From positions 46,004,347-46,068,346 of the forward strand of contig OY783203.1 in NCBI GenBank assembly GCA_963678705.1: a stretch of 64,000 nucleotides of DNA, in the 5' to 3' direction. Of this stretch, positions 49,066 to 62,425 are shown piece by piece (position 1 is the first letter of the stretch; each line of letters starts with the position of its first letter). The DNA is from Panorpa germanica (lineage: Eukaryota > Arthropoda > Insecta > Mecoptera > Panorpidae). Made by a program: the position numbers and the translations under genes. The notes beneath the pieces are model-generated. The model did not search any database and had not been told where the DNA came from. It saw only the letters and a list, made by a program, of their open reading frames with translations.

Positions 49066-51212
49066 TGGTAACCTGTAAACTTGTCAGAGTTCTGTCAAAT
49101 TTTTTTTAGAAATTCAATCAAATTTAGGGCATACATTTATGTTAGAATACGAAGATAAAAAAAGAGGCAACATTTTCTGGAACAACTGTCAATAAATAAG
49201 ATATTGAAACAAAATAAAATAATAATAATATTGTTGTTATAACTTCCGGCCGGATTAAGGATATTGGATATCTGTATTAGCCACTCTTGGAATGGAGGAT
49301 ATCAATTTACCATCCTACACAATCTTTTGGTATAATAAATAACAGTTTTGTAAAATAAATATTATTTTAATAAGTCGGTCCTATTTCGAATATTATTCTG
49401 CTACTATTACTATTATTTTTGAATGATTATCTGTAGCGCTAAGTAAGTAGATAAGTAGGAATTAAAATTGACAGCGAATATCAAGACGTTTTACAACATT
49501 GGAACCAATTTCTTGTTGAGTGGGAGACGACGACGGTGTACGCTACGTAGTACATACAGTCAACCATTAGGTCGACATTTCGATTATTCAATTATTTAAT
49601 AACGAATTAAGTAACATACTCGTATTATAGCACTAGCCGGTGGATTTCAACACATTTAACCGCTGCGGGGTGTGGGGGTGTGCAAAGATTCAGTTATGTT
49701 CTTTCAATCGTTGTTGTCACTGCAACATATTTTGTTCTTTTCATTTTACTGTTTTACGTTCATTCAATACAGTGGATATATATATTTTTTTTTATATATA
49801 TGTAAAAATTGTATATATGTATTACATATGTAAGAAGAAGAGGTACGTATTTTTTTTGATTATATAAAATAATTTTTTTTCGGAAATAGCTTAATATTTT
49901 TGTGAGAAACGAAATCATAATAAAATAAAAAAGAAAAATATCTCAGTTTATATCGCAGAAAAGATTTGAAGATAATTAATTAAAAGATAAGATTTGAAGA
50001 TAGGATAACAATTAAAAGTGCGGGCGTGCTATAAACGAAAATTTAAAAAATCTCTATCCTGAACAAAATATAACTGACACAATTTTAGAAAAAATTTAAT
50101 AAAATGACATAATTATTTCAGTAGTAGCTCAGTTTATGAAACTGGCGCCTTGAACGATTTTACCGGCAATCAAGATTTATTGCATATATTTAGTGTTCTT
50201 CAGTCGATTGGGCTTTTGAATTCATACCACGGTTTGATTGTTATTAACTTTGAATTGTTTGACTTACGTACACCGTTACATTACGCTAGTTTTTGAAGAT
50301 CCAGTCTATCAAAGTTGAGTAATAAATTGTAAAATATTTGTATTTAAAAAATGTAGCTTTACGCTGAATTTTTTTACGAATTTTCTCTCAAGTAATTCAG
50401 AGGTGAACAAAATGACAAAACTGACTTATTATTATTATTTATTGATTAAGTTATTTATAATTAAAAGCATGTATCATTCCAGATATACTCAATAAACAGC
50501 GAATGAAGCTCAGTAGCAGGATTCCCTAATTTTATTGGCAAACAAGGGACTGTTTACCAAGAACAATGTTGTTAGAAATAAGAGTTTTGAATAATACATA
50601 CTTTGTTATATTTATGGATTTCAACTGTTTACAAATGTGTGTAAATTATTGAAAATTCTTATCTCGTACAACAATGTTGTCAGTTAATCAGTCAGTTATA
50701 GTTAGTTACAATACAGTTAGAGAATCGCTCTACAATGGATTAGGATTGTTTAACAACGTTTTTAATAGAGTGTCTTAGAAGATATTAAACAGAAAAAATT
50801 GAAGAAATCGAAGAAATCGTCATAAACAATATATTTTTAATAATAAGTATTCTGTGATGGGGAATATCAAAATGTAATGTAATATAGTTGTTATTGGGAA
50901 TCCTGGAAAATAAAATCAACTTACAAATTAAGAAAATAGTGCAAACCAGTAAAGTAAATTGTCTTGATAGTATTTATTTTAAGGTACTGTACCGGGAAAG
51001 GAACATTATTTTTCAAAATTCTTTCCAATTTAATTGCCTATTCTGTCCAGTCCGTGATATAAAGTTTTGGGATACCATATGAACTCCTTTTTTCTTCCTA
51101 TATTTATATTCTTCCTGTTTTGGTACTAATGGTTAGTTTACCCATTCGTAAATGCCAATGTAGAGTAAATGAAGCTTTAGGCCTTCCGCACACGACGCGA
51201 CTGGTTGCAAAC
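49066..51212. other. Gene-free AT-rich stretch
   Basis: No conserved coding or RNA gene is visible. Frames at 49640-49867 and 50888-51082 lack recognisable motifs. CACACGACGCGACTGG at about 51189 resembles the ends of some insect DNA transposons and adjoins the inverted element that follows. Confidence 0.5.
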
Positions 51213-51663
51213 CTTAGCCCCGAATCTGCCAGAACCGAATGTGATTACAACTGTGTTGTTAGTAAAAGAACGAACGTGTTTACGAGTGACGGCACGAACG
51301 TAACTAAACTGATTTGAAACTGGTTTTGAGCATATATTCAGTGACTTTATTTCTCGGTCGCAGGGCACTGTTGGTTTTCATGCTTTTGATGATGATTTCA
51401 TCAACAGAGATGTTTATGAAAAGTATTTAAATACAGACATACAAACAAATAATCCCCTGTTTTGCTTGTGTTAAAAAATTTATAGAGTCACGATACACGG
51501 CTCAACATGGCTCGTGCTCGTTTTCATTGAAAACTTCGTTTCTCGTTTGCAATTAGTCGACTCGTGTGCCTTTCCTCGTGTTTTATCTCACTCGCATACA
51601 CGTTCGATCTCTCACTAACAACATAGTTGTAATCACATTCGCTTCCGGCAGATTCGGGCTAAG
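51213..51663. mobile_element. MITE-like element with ~75-bp inverted arms
   Basis: The left arm (51213-51290, CTTAGCCCCGAATCTGCC, then GAATGTGATTACAACTGTGT) is mirrored by the right arm (about 51588-51663) with a few mismatches. About 300 bp of non-coding DNA lies between. The arms are GC-richer than the surroundings. The superfamily is not certain; no transposase is present. Confidence 0.7.
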
Positions 51664-54600
51664 ACGCCCGAACATACGACGCCCTAAGACATACGAGTAT
51701 AACTAAATGCGTGAAGTATGCGAACATACGGATTGGTTCGGATTGAATGTCGCTCTAACATTCACGATTAGTCAGCGCTTGTTACGCTTTGAGGCATATT
51801 CGTAGCACATTATAATAGTCAATAAATCACAAATAAAGACAGGTGAGCTTATAGGAAACCCGGTGTTACTGCTAGTCCCAATGCTGTTATGTTTACAAAA
51901 GTGAATGAAATTCTCATTTCTTTACAATATACAATGGAATATTTTAATGTTATTTCTTTGGCTAGGATTACATTATGAATAAACTAAGAACAATTTCCCC
52001 CATCAAGTTCTCATTAAATACCCTGTACGAGTAAATGTAATAATATTTGCGCGTTATCAAAGTCAGGGCACCAGTTGCATTGTTTGCGTACGCTTGGCAG
52101 CTACCCAGTCCCATTCCCATTCCCATTATACGAGTACTTACTACGTACGGGTACATTTTGTTATGTACGAGTATTTACAACTTGACCAATAAGCTTGACC
52201 ATTTGTGTTTCATTCAGTGCAGTGTTTCTGATTCCTGGTTCCCGGTTCCAGGTTTCCGACACTGTCTAACAATCATACATTTCCAATTGTTATTGAAACT
52301 TTTTCATTTTGATTTTTATTCAAAGTTTCAAGGATTTTTTACCAAAAGAAAGCTTCATGCATATTTGTGAGGAAATAATTTTGTTCAAGGGGTATGTCTT
52401 ATATTTAACTGTTTTTAATTATTATTAATTAAGTAAGCTGTCATAAACTTAATCATTAAAATATTTGATAGTTAATTAACAATCCTTTATTAAATTTAAT
52501 ATTTGTTTAAATTTCTTTAAACTTTAAATTTAGTTAAAGTATCTTATAATTATGTATTTAATTGCTTTATTTAATTAGATTATCTTTTCATTAATTGTTT
52601 TTATCTTATTTGAACCGAAATCATTTTGTTGCGTTTCTTATTAAAAGGAAGAAGTCTCGTTAATCAAATTGCACCTTCATGGACTAAATTAGGTAGATCT
52701 AAAGTGGTTATTCTGATTTGTAATCTCCAGTTATCTTATGTAAAATCGTTCTTGTAAATTATGATATTAACCCCTGTCTTAAGACTCCGAAGTAATTCAT
52801 AGTGGTAAGATCATAGGAAATTACAAATCAGAACAACTTCCTTAATTGCGAAAATAAGGCGCCATGTTATATCATCTTATTTTTATTTGAAAGTGAACTT
52901 TTTTTATGTAAAATTTGTTCATTTATTTTAAACTGCAGATAATTTACTTGGTTCTGGTTCTTGGTACTCAAAACTGATTTATTTTTTATTTGAATTTACA
53001 TTGTTTAAATATAGAGAAATTTCTTGCTAGATGTCGCAGCATTACAAAATTTTCTACAGTTGAATTTTGAATATTCAAGCCATGTATAAATGGTGAACTT
53101 CATTTTTAGTTTTGAATTCTTTAGTCTGACTACCAGTCAGTTTACCAGTGTAATGTTAATTTCTATGGTACCATTAAGTCAGGTAATAATTTTACTGTAT
53201 ATTGACTCTTGTTACTTTCATAGTCACCGACATATTTGTTTACATATTGAGTGAGTCATTGTGAAAGAAATTGTTTAATGCTAATAGACTTCAAACAATT
53301 TCAATGTTTTGAAAATTACTATTTTATGGCGATTTCAATTAGGAAGGTATGTTACCTGTGTGTAGCCATAGTATTAAATTACGAGTATATTGATTATGTC
53401 TAAATGTCCAAATTTTTACAAAGATATTAGCAATTGTACGAGTATGTACAGAAACGTACGTCATTAGGTGACGAATTCCCGTTTATTTGTTGATTTTTTT
53501 TAAATGTAAGAACAACTTACATAACTTTGATCATGTTTAAAAATATTAAATAATAAGAAAATAGTGTTTAACCAAATTGCATATTCATTTTTAACGTTAA
53601 AAGTTTTGTGGTCACACATACTTGAACAAGGACCGCACGTTTTTATTTTTTTAATGGAATCAGTCAATAGGGTTGATGATGATTTCATAAATCATTAAAT
53701 ATTTTATAAATTATGTTTTTATTTTGTCTCACTAAACTCACAACATGGATATTATCTTAAATATAATAAAATTGTCCACAATTTTTTATCGTTTTTGCGA
53801 ATGTCATTGGGTATATATGATTATATTTTTTTTATCGGATTAGGAAAAAATTATTGACATATTTACTAACTGTAGATAAAATTGAGACATGTACATTTTT
53901 AAAAATTGTTACTATTGCGTTGATATCGTAGGTGACGTCGTTAAGACACTGGAGCTTTAAAATTGGATGCGGATCCGTAATATACTTTCAAAATACTGGT
54001 ATACTTTTCACATAAAAAAATGTACTATAGAGTGTAAACCATTTTAATAAAATAAATTTCGTTAATCATTTGGCATCTACAATCATTTCTTTCGGATCGG
54101 TTCTTTATTTCGGGGCAATACCGGACAATGTTTCCTGATTATTTCAAACATTTCTGGTACATTACTTAAATATTTAGGAACAAGCAGTGTCAAAATAAAA
54201 TTCCGTAATTTTTCATAAAAATGTGGAAGTGCGAATTTTTGAGAGCATCTATTCTTGTTTTAGATAATTATTGACACATTTACGAATACTTATCCAATCC
54301 CGTTTTGGAAACAAATATTCATGGTCACTAGATGATCTATATTTATAAACTAGTGTGCACTTTTATTTGCGTTTATGATCGCCTGATATATAAAGACACT
54401 GTTTTTATTCAACTCTTATTTGAACGTGACAAATCGAAAGGTCAATGGTCCGGTATCGGAAATAGTCGGAATTCTTAAATAAAATTGTTTTATCTTATTT
54501 TACGTTAGTTCACATTATCAACTCGGGTTATTAAGATTGTGTTATGCAATGCAGCTCAAACTACACTACTACTTTTATTTAGCCCAATTTTTTTTTTCTA

Positions 54601-57600
54601 ATAAATTGTCGATGGTTGTTTCCATGAAATTTAACATTAGTTTAACGAAACAGTGACCAAGACCGTTGAGCGTTTATATTCGTACAGTGGTAGTGTAGTA
54701 CTTATTTATGAGACCTCCACACTATTCAAAATACCGACATAAGAGGAGGTTAATAGAACTACCATTGGAATTTATTTAAAAGATAGATGTTAGAGTTGTG
54801 CCAGATGCCCGGCTTAATTTGCGCGTTTGTAACGTGCCAGATATTAAGCAGTGTCGTTTAGCCAGGTATCAGGTTATTGAGATAAGAAAATTGAATTTGA
54901 TATTAGTTGTTACTAATTGGACAACACAAAGAATGTTGACATGAAATCTAAGTGGCATAATTAAACAAAACAGTGAAATGAAGTAAAATAAAGACACTAA
55001 GAAAAAAAGAACATTTCTGTCTTACATATTTTTTAAGCTACAAATTTAAAAGAGTCCGTAATGTACAACAATGCAGTTACAAAAGTATGGTATCATCAAA
55101 CTAGAAATGAAAGAAAAATTTTAATTCAAAGAGCTTAAATATAAGATTCGACTTAAATAAAATTATTCACAGACTTTCTTTTGCACATTTTTTAATAAGC
55201 TTTTTTTCATAAATGTTGCCTGAAATTTTGATTTTTACATTTCTTTAAAGATAAAAATTATCTGAGGTTTTTTTTTATAGTTTCCTTAAAATGGAAGTAT
55301 CCATTAATTAGTAAATGGAAGTAAGACTATTGGAGTAAGTATATTGGATAACCGAATCTTGTTTATTTAATTATGAATTTTTGTGAAAAAGATATTACTT
55401 ATAAATTTAATATAAGTAAAAATTAGCAAACATTCTGAAATAATAATAAAATTTTTGTAACGCAGTAAGTTAATACCTACTGAGAGCATGTAACTTTAGT
55501 ACTTGGATGCGATAAGCTGATAGACCCCACGAAAGTAAGCGTCAGATTCATGTAAACAAAAACTAACTTAATTACACATTTTTTCTGACTCGCCATTATA
55601 GTTTTGTGTCTCCTTGAAACAGGTGAGCTAATCGAGTATTATTTATTTAGCGCACTTTTTAATTAAATGCATATTAATATAATAAATATATTATCACATG
55701 GAATAATCGTTTGAATGCGAATTTATTTATGGTATTCTACAAATGTCGATCTCAATTTTGTTTTGAAAGACAAATAAGAAGTAAAATATTTTTAAGAGTA
55801 TTTCTTTCAGAGAAAATTGTGAATTTTGTTTATTTTATTTTCATTCATATACTCGTATGTGTAGATCTATTCATTGAATTATTTAATTGAATGATTGTTA
55901 TTGTACTATGAAATCTTAGATAATCGAATATTAGAGTATGAGGGGGAGGGGGTTACAAATTGATTATTTACTAATGGTTTACTGGTACTGATTAATTCAT
56001 TTTAGAAGAATTTAAGGGGATTTCATATTTTTGACAATTTCTTTATAAATTAATTCCTATTAACCGCATTTATGGCTTTATCTATAATTAAGACTAAGTA
56101 TTTCTGTTTCTAATTCTGGAGAAGATTGATCGTTAATCGTTTTAATTACGAGTGCAATAAATATGTCAAATTGCCCAAAAAAATAGTTAATAACATATAA
56201 AGTATTCAAGAGATAAAAGGAGTTTCGGTATAATGGTAAAAATATATGTTTTTGTCGTTTTGTTCGTTTAGTTATTTTGTTGTATCTACAGCAACAAATT
56301 TTAGAAAATCTTTGAAATAATTTGAACATTTTTTATTCTGAAGTGTTCTCCAGCCACTATAAAAATAGTTTTCACCTTGCTTGATGTAGAAGAGGTTCAA
56401 ACCTGTTTCTTTTTTTTGAATTTTCGGAATTTTTAAAAATTCTTGACTCAATTCAAAATTTGACTCAATTTTAGTAGGGGTCTAAAGAGAGATATATAAA
56501 GAAGGTATATAATAAATTTCATCGGTCCATAGCAAAAGGGTTCAGGCATTTTTCGGAAACGTTTTTGTTTTGAGTAAGTTAGTAGCCGCATGACTAAAAT
56601 AGCTATAACTCCATAAATATTTTGAACTTTGAAAAATACTTTTCGGAACATATTCTTAAAAGTCTAAACTTTCAAGATATGAAAAAAAAAATTCAAATAC
56701 AAACACTAAATAGCAGAGTTTCCTTAAATTGGCCTCTTATCTTTAATAAGTTTACCGATTCATTAGACAAACTATTTGGAGCCTTTCGCGTTGAGAAACT
56801 TTGGTATACTACATACGAGTTCATATATTTTTCATTGATATATAGTGGTAGAAATAATGTATTGTTTTGATTTTATATTAATTGATTAAACAATAAAAAT
56901 ATTTTATTGGTGTTGATTTTTGCACACGCCTTGTGTTGTTTTAATAATATTGGCTGTTATTTTCATAGTAAATAGGTTAAAGTTTTTTGTCTTTTTGTTA
57001 TCAAATAATATACACGTTGATTAAATGCCACAGTCCATTAATTAAACTTTTAATTATTATAAAACTTGTTTATGTCAATCTTGTTTACGATACGACTGTC
57101 CCTTATGTAAGTCTAGGTATCGTTAGGTCCTTTGTGTAAGGGACCAGCTTTTATGAAAATGTGAAAAGTATTTTATAATAGTATCGAAACAAAACTAGAT
57201 GTGTTTAAGGAACAAAGACAAAGACAACAATTTTAGTGGAATATATAGAGTCATTCAAGTTTATATTAACCAAAATAGTTTTAATACGGCATTATTTATG
57301 AAAATATTGTTTTCATTTTGTATCTTCAATAAAACTTAATACAAATTGAAACACATTTGCAATAGAACACAAATATTACTACATTAACTAAAGGAGAAAA
57401 TGCGCAACGAGTAAAACATTTTTTATAGATATAAATGAACGAATACACCCCCCATACAGTCATCATCTGGAATTGACATTTAGAGAAGTTGCTGAGAAGA
57501 GTAAACGTCCTTTTCAATATTTCTTTTCTTATGGAACATTGCAATTTATGTTAATTTATTATACAAAAAGCAGAAGTAATGAAAACCACTGTATGGTCTG

Positions 57601-57956
57601 GGTTGTAATACTATAGTTCAATTTGTGTCAAGATAGCAATGTTATTCATGTGAAACAACATTCTAGGAAGATCATTTTTCTATACAAACTTTGTGTATCC
57701 AAAATTAAGAATCTTCTTGAGAGATATGGTCTTTCGTGACGGTTCACTCTTTTTATGTGACCAGAGTTAGAAAAGCTACTTGCTAGTTAGTTTGGACGAT
57801 TTTTAAATAGTTTGTAGCAATTTTTAATTGTTTTTGCTACCACTTCCTTCGTGAATCGAATATTTGTCCTTTTTCTCATCAAAGTGTTTCTGACTAACGC
57901 TGACGTTCACGATTGCTTGTAAAACATTCGATTGAAATTTTTTTGAGTGTCTCAAT
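51664..57956. other. Gene-free AT-rich stretch
   Basis: Apart from the hairpin at 52.7 kb I see no supportable feature. The open frames at 52047-52370, 53500-53688, 56448-56651 and 57326-57544 show no domain or conserved motif. The frame at 53500-53688 (-) ends near a GTAAGT donor but has no acceptor that I trust. CCCATTCCCATTCCCATT at 52109-52126 is a tiny tandem repeat. Confidence 0.45.
52706..52838. repeat. 133-bp hairpin with 23-bp stem
   Basis: GGTTATTCTGATTTGTAATC followed by TCC is matched by the inverse of GGAAATTACAAATCAGAACA at 52816, with two mismatches. It resembles the ends of a very short MITE, or possibly a small structured RNA. No other support was found. Confidence 0.5.
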
Positions 57957-58097
57957 CAGAAGCGGATTAAGGTTGAGGCTTCGGGCACAGAATTAAATAT
58001 AGGCCCACTTAAAACAAACAAAATGTAATAGTCGTTAGAAATTAGTAGAAAGTTAGGGTATTGTCTGTGCGTCCGTTCGCTGTTAAATCCGTCTCTG
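57957..58097. mobile_element. Possible short hAT-like MITE
   Basis: CAGAAGCGGATTAAGG at 57957 is similar to the inverse of the right end (CAGAGACGGATTTAAC, ending at 58097). Both resemble CAGAGGCGGA-type hAT ends as in the element at 38.0 kb. The match is imperfect, and no target duplication is seen. Confidence 0.35.
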
Positions 58098-59562
58098 ATC
58101 TGTTGTAGATGTTTGTGGTTCGTCACAGTTCAATACCATATATTCAGATTGGCCTTAGTATGATTTGTACCCTTTCTAAAGAACGTACCTGTGTTCTCCT
58201 GCGATTTGTCCGTAAGCCAGTATACTTTGCTACACCAGGTTCTTTAAAGATATGGTATATAGATAATAAACCAGTGGATAGAACGTTTGGAAATGTAGCA
58301 GCAAAGAGAATTGTTTAAAAGTGTAGTTTTATAAAGAAATAAATTTACTTCATCCAATATTGCGTGCAATATTTCTGATTAGTCACACTGCAGTTTAATT
58401 TTGTCATTGACTTAAAATGTGGGAGGCCCCCCGTAAGTTCTCCACTCATTTTTGGGAACGTACCTTATTGATAAGTAAATTAACTAAGTGTTGCCAGAGG
58501 TAAGGTTTATTATTAAAAATCACTATATCAGGCAATAATAGTGTTAACTTTTATACTCGTACTTGTCCAATTGGCTATTGAGCAACCCTTCTTAACAATC
58601 GACCAATACAGACTCTTTAAATTTTTTTTCATGCATCAAATATGAAGTTGGGTGCGTACCCGTATGTTCCAATTATCTCATGAAGAATTCTGTGAGATAA
58701 GGTATATTGTGATTTATTCCTATATTGTTCTTATAAATTGTAATATTTTATCAACTGTTATTTTAGGTAGCACTGACGGATAAATTCGTCATTTAAGGAT
58801 TTTTAAGTTTTATAAAGGATTAATACATTAATATGTGTTACACGGAAATTGACAAATTTATTTTCAAAACAATAGTTATTTGTTGTTATTCATCGTTGAA
58901 TGTTTCGTTTATAAACATTCGGTAAACTGAACTATTAACAGGAATTCTGTCGGTAAATGTATTTCCGGTGTTGCTAAAACGACTAGTATTATGTTTCGCC
59001 ATTGTTTATTTATTTCTCCCCCCATACCTTTACTTATGGCTTGATTTAATTTAGGTTAGTTGAGGTAAGGTAGTTTTGTTAAATATATCTGTCTTTAAAG
59101 GATCTAATATTCTTCAGGTTATGTGTCGTCTACGACTATGATGGAGCCCTTTCAATATATTTTATTGGAAGCTATAGAAATGTACACCGAATATACTTAA
59201 TAGAGTTTTGGAAGAGAGCAATTAGAAGTTATCAATTACGTGTTTTAGAATTTTCTCTATTTCTTTTTTACTATTTGTATATTTTATAATTATTTAGAGT
59301 AACAATTAAATTGATTACTTTTGTGTAAAGATTGTACCAAACAATATAAATTGTACGGACGCCACTGATCACTGGAAACATCATGTTATAATATAGATGT
59401 TCATTTCTTAACTTATATTTCGAGTTAAATTTAAGCGTTCCACAAAAAAGTGAAATTAAATATTAAAAAAAAAACTGTTACACTGGGGAAGGAAATTTTC
59501 AGTTAAGGTGGCGTAGATTATTTCAAAAGCTCATATTAGTCATATAAAAGGCTTATAGAGTG

Positions 59563-59830
59563 AGATCCCAGAGCCGGCAGACATCACTTATTTTAAGAGT
59601 AGTGTTAGTATGTACAATAATCATATGCCTACCTGCTAACTTGACCAGGCGGTCATTTTCCAGGTATCATGTAATCAAGGTTTATGTCTCACTCACTCTC
59701 ATGCGCACGGATAATGCCCTCTCGCTCCTACTCTTAGCGAATACGATACGATCGTTGTACATACTAACACTACTCAATCTTACACATTTTGTTCATCAGA
59801 AAATAAGTGATGTCTGCCGGCTCTGGGATC
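59563..59830. mobile_element. 268-bp MITE with perfect 31-bp inverted ends
   Basis: GATCCCAGAGCCGGCAGACA followed by TCACTTATTTT is an exact inverse of the right end. An inner block GAGTAGTGTTAGTATGTAC (59596) is mirrored at 59757-59775. The left arm lacks ~25 bp that the right arm has between the two blocks. The open frame across it is a by-product of the palindrome. Perfect ends suggest recent activity. Superfamily unassigned. Confidence 0.8.
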
Positions 59831-61698
59831 TTCGACTATTATCCATTGAACACCTCACGTTTTTATGAATATTGGTCAACCATTCCCGATAAAGATATAC
59901 AAAAATAAAGTCATGTTACGTGCAACGTGACAACTCAGCCACTGTCAATAACATGACATTTCTGTTACTCATCCCTCTTCTATAACTGCGTCATTTTTTC
60001 TAAGAAAATGCAAGCGAAGGTGATTTATTTTTATATAAAGGTATTTTTTCTAAATGACTCCTCAAGCTCGTAACCAAAAGATGGAATTTGTTATACTGAG
60101 CGGATACCTTCGCCTTAATGTTGTTATTTTAATTAGATTCGAAACTAAAACTTTTAAATTCTAATGTTATATCACCTGTTGATAAGTTTTAACAACTATG
60201 ATGTAAGTTTTATTCTCTTTTCTTTAAACCTATTTTTAGATGATACTAGATTTGAGACTAGCTATGTTAGCAGTTATTATGGTGTCTACGTGATAAGAGG
60301 GGAATTACACCCCTACTTAATACTTTTATGATTATATTGCAATGTACTATACATTAAATAAAAACCACAACCTGAAAATATAGTACTGATCGAATCGATA
60401 CCGAAGAAACATATCATAGCTTTTCGAATTTCTAAAGCCAATCTTTCATTTTCGCTCGCAATTTTAATACTCGTCCTGTTTAGATAACTTTATGGACGGG
60501 CTAATATTCTTAGATCTATGAAATACGGTATTTTTATAGAAATTTTAAACGTTGTAATGTTTAGTGTAAATTCACAACAGCGCAGCGCGGCGTATTATTG
60601 GAGTTCTCCTTATTAAATATCACGCATCAGTAGTAAATGCATGAATGCACTGAATGCAAGAAACAACATGAATGATCATTTTCAGATGTTGCTAAATTAA
60701 TAGTTTTAAATGTGTAACCTGAACGCAATGAATGTGTCCCGAGTTCAAAAAATCACGATAAAGGCGTGTGTCGAGGCCTATAGATGTGTGTTTGTTTACG
60801 AGTGCGAGTATGTATTTATCTGTTTCGATGTTTCGATACATCGTGATACTAGTATGCGTACAGTTAAGACTTAAGAATCTCTAAGATATAAAAAAGATAT
60901 AAATACGTGTATGTGATAAATACTGTGTTTTGTATGATAAAATTCCTATAATTCCAAATGAATTTATCGCGGATTATTATGCCGATAACTGTACTACGTA
61001 TAACACACATTATTAGGAAATTAATATATTAATACTGGAGAATTGGAAAATCACATTGTTATAATGAAAACTGTGTCATTTGAAGATAAAGCCAAAGCCA
61101 AAACTAATGGCAAGTGTTTAATAGCGCAAGACATTCGTTTTCGCATCACTCTAGTATTCATATTAAATAGAAGTTATAGTTTAATTAATATATTAATTTG
61201 TGACAATTAAGAAAAACAAGTTCATGAAAATGTTTCGAGCTAACGGAAACGATAACAGGCTACAAAAAGGTACATTTTAATTCATCGTTCACTAACTACT
61301 TTGTTTTTAAATATATTATGGAAACATCTCAGCAGAATTTGATCATTGTCCCTTAAGGCAGATTGTAAACTACATTAATCTTAATAAAAAAAATGTTATG
61401 CATTATTAGTCATTTTTTAGTCATTAGAATGCTAAAATTGACTGTTGTAGGATGTAGCTAACGGTAAGCGGTAACTAACTACCGTTATTTATCAAATTTT
61501 AGAAAACCTAGCCGCAAACAGGAATGAAAATATATTTTTCGTTAATTTCAGTTACCCTAATGCATTAGTTACCGATTTTATGTGACATAAAGAAAACTAG
61601 TTTTTGGTCTGAACAAAAACGATCAGATTAATTTCGATTACTAAATCAAGTCTCAAATCTGATATTTGTGTGTAATAAAACTTTAAAGATTAACTTAC
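59831..61698. other. Gene-free AT-rich stretch
   Basis: No conserved gene is seen. If the two-exon candidate at 61.7-62.4 kb is real, the next exon should lie here or further left, but I cannot identify it. CTAACGGTAAGCGGTAACTA at about 61457 has related GTTACC words nearby. Confidence 0.45.
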
Positions 61699-62425
61699 AT
61701 TAGGTGCAGGTGGATACTGTTGATGCGATCCATGGTGTCTTCTGGGTTATCCGATAAACTGCTTATTAGCACAATTTTGACAAAATTTGTATACTTTTCA
61801 AATGTTAGTTATAATTGATTTTTCTGCATCTAAAAGAAAAAGTTAATGTTGTCATTTATTTTAAAACACAGATATATTAATTAATTTAATTAATAAATAT
61901 AACTAGTAATTAGCAAAGAATCATCGAAGAAGCTGTACTAATTATATATTATATTATTTATGTAGAACACAAGAAATTCTAGTAGTAATATGACGAATAT
62001 CTGCTGAACATTAAATAGTGAAACATTGTTTATTGATTAGACAATACCATTAGATAATAAATATATATTTTTCCTGTTGTTTTCGGTAAATTACCAGAGT
62101 TAGAAATATCTTTATCATGTTAGCAGAAGTTAAATTACTCTATTAGTAGTGAAGTAGTAATTTAGACAATATAGAAACTAAAGTCAATAAAGTAAAATAT
62201 AATAACCAGTAAACATAATGCATATAAACTTAAAGTAAACGTAACTGCCTTTAAGGGGGGTATTTATTTGTGTTACTATTAGCCTATTGTTTATGTTTGA
62301 ATACGACAGAAACTTACATTTTCAGCTATATTGCTGATATTTGAATTCAGAAATGCATCTATCACCGCTGAAATGTCCTCGCCATCGAAAAGTTTTAGAC
62401 TACCATAAACGTTCAACATTGACAT
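61699..62425 (-). CDS. Candidate two-exon 5' gene portion, product unknown
   Basis: On the - strand, a 36-codon segment from ATG at 62425 to 62318 ends at a consensus donor (GAAAAT|GTAAGT). It reads MSMLNVYGSLKLFDGEDISA and continues to NISNIAEN. A second segment, 61793-61699, keeps the frame for 31 codons (containing FVKIVLISSLSDNPEDTMDR) and ends at another GTAAGT. Its acceptor (GAAAAG) is weak. A stronger one 39 bp upstream (TTTCTTTTAG at 61832) would put an in-frame TAA into the exon. An ATG in ideal context (GACACCATGG) also lies in exon 2 and could be the true start. I do not recognise the protein and found no further exons. Confidence 0.35.

Noticed and set aside
56340-56700. Repeated TTGACTCAATT-type text and overlapping frames on both strands
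   Set aside because: It is only a short local repeat. The overlapping frames on the two strands show no coding pattern and no element boundaries were found.
59560-59868. 102-codon open frame
   Set aside because: It spans the palindromic MITE at 59563-59830, and its codons read both arms of the inverted repeat.
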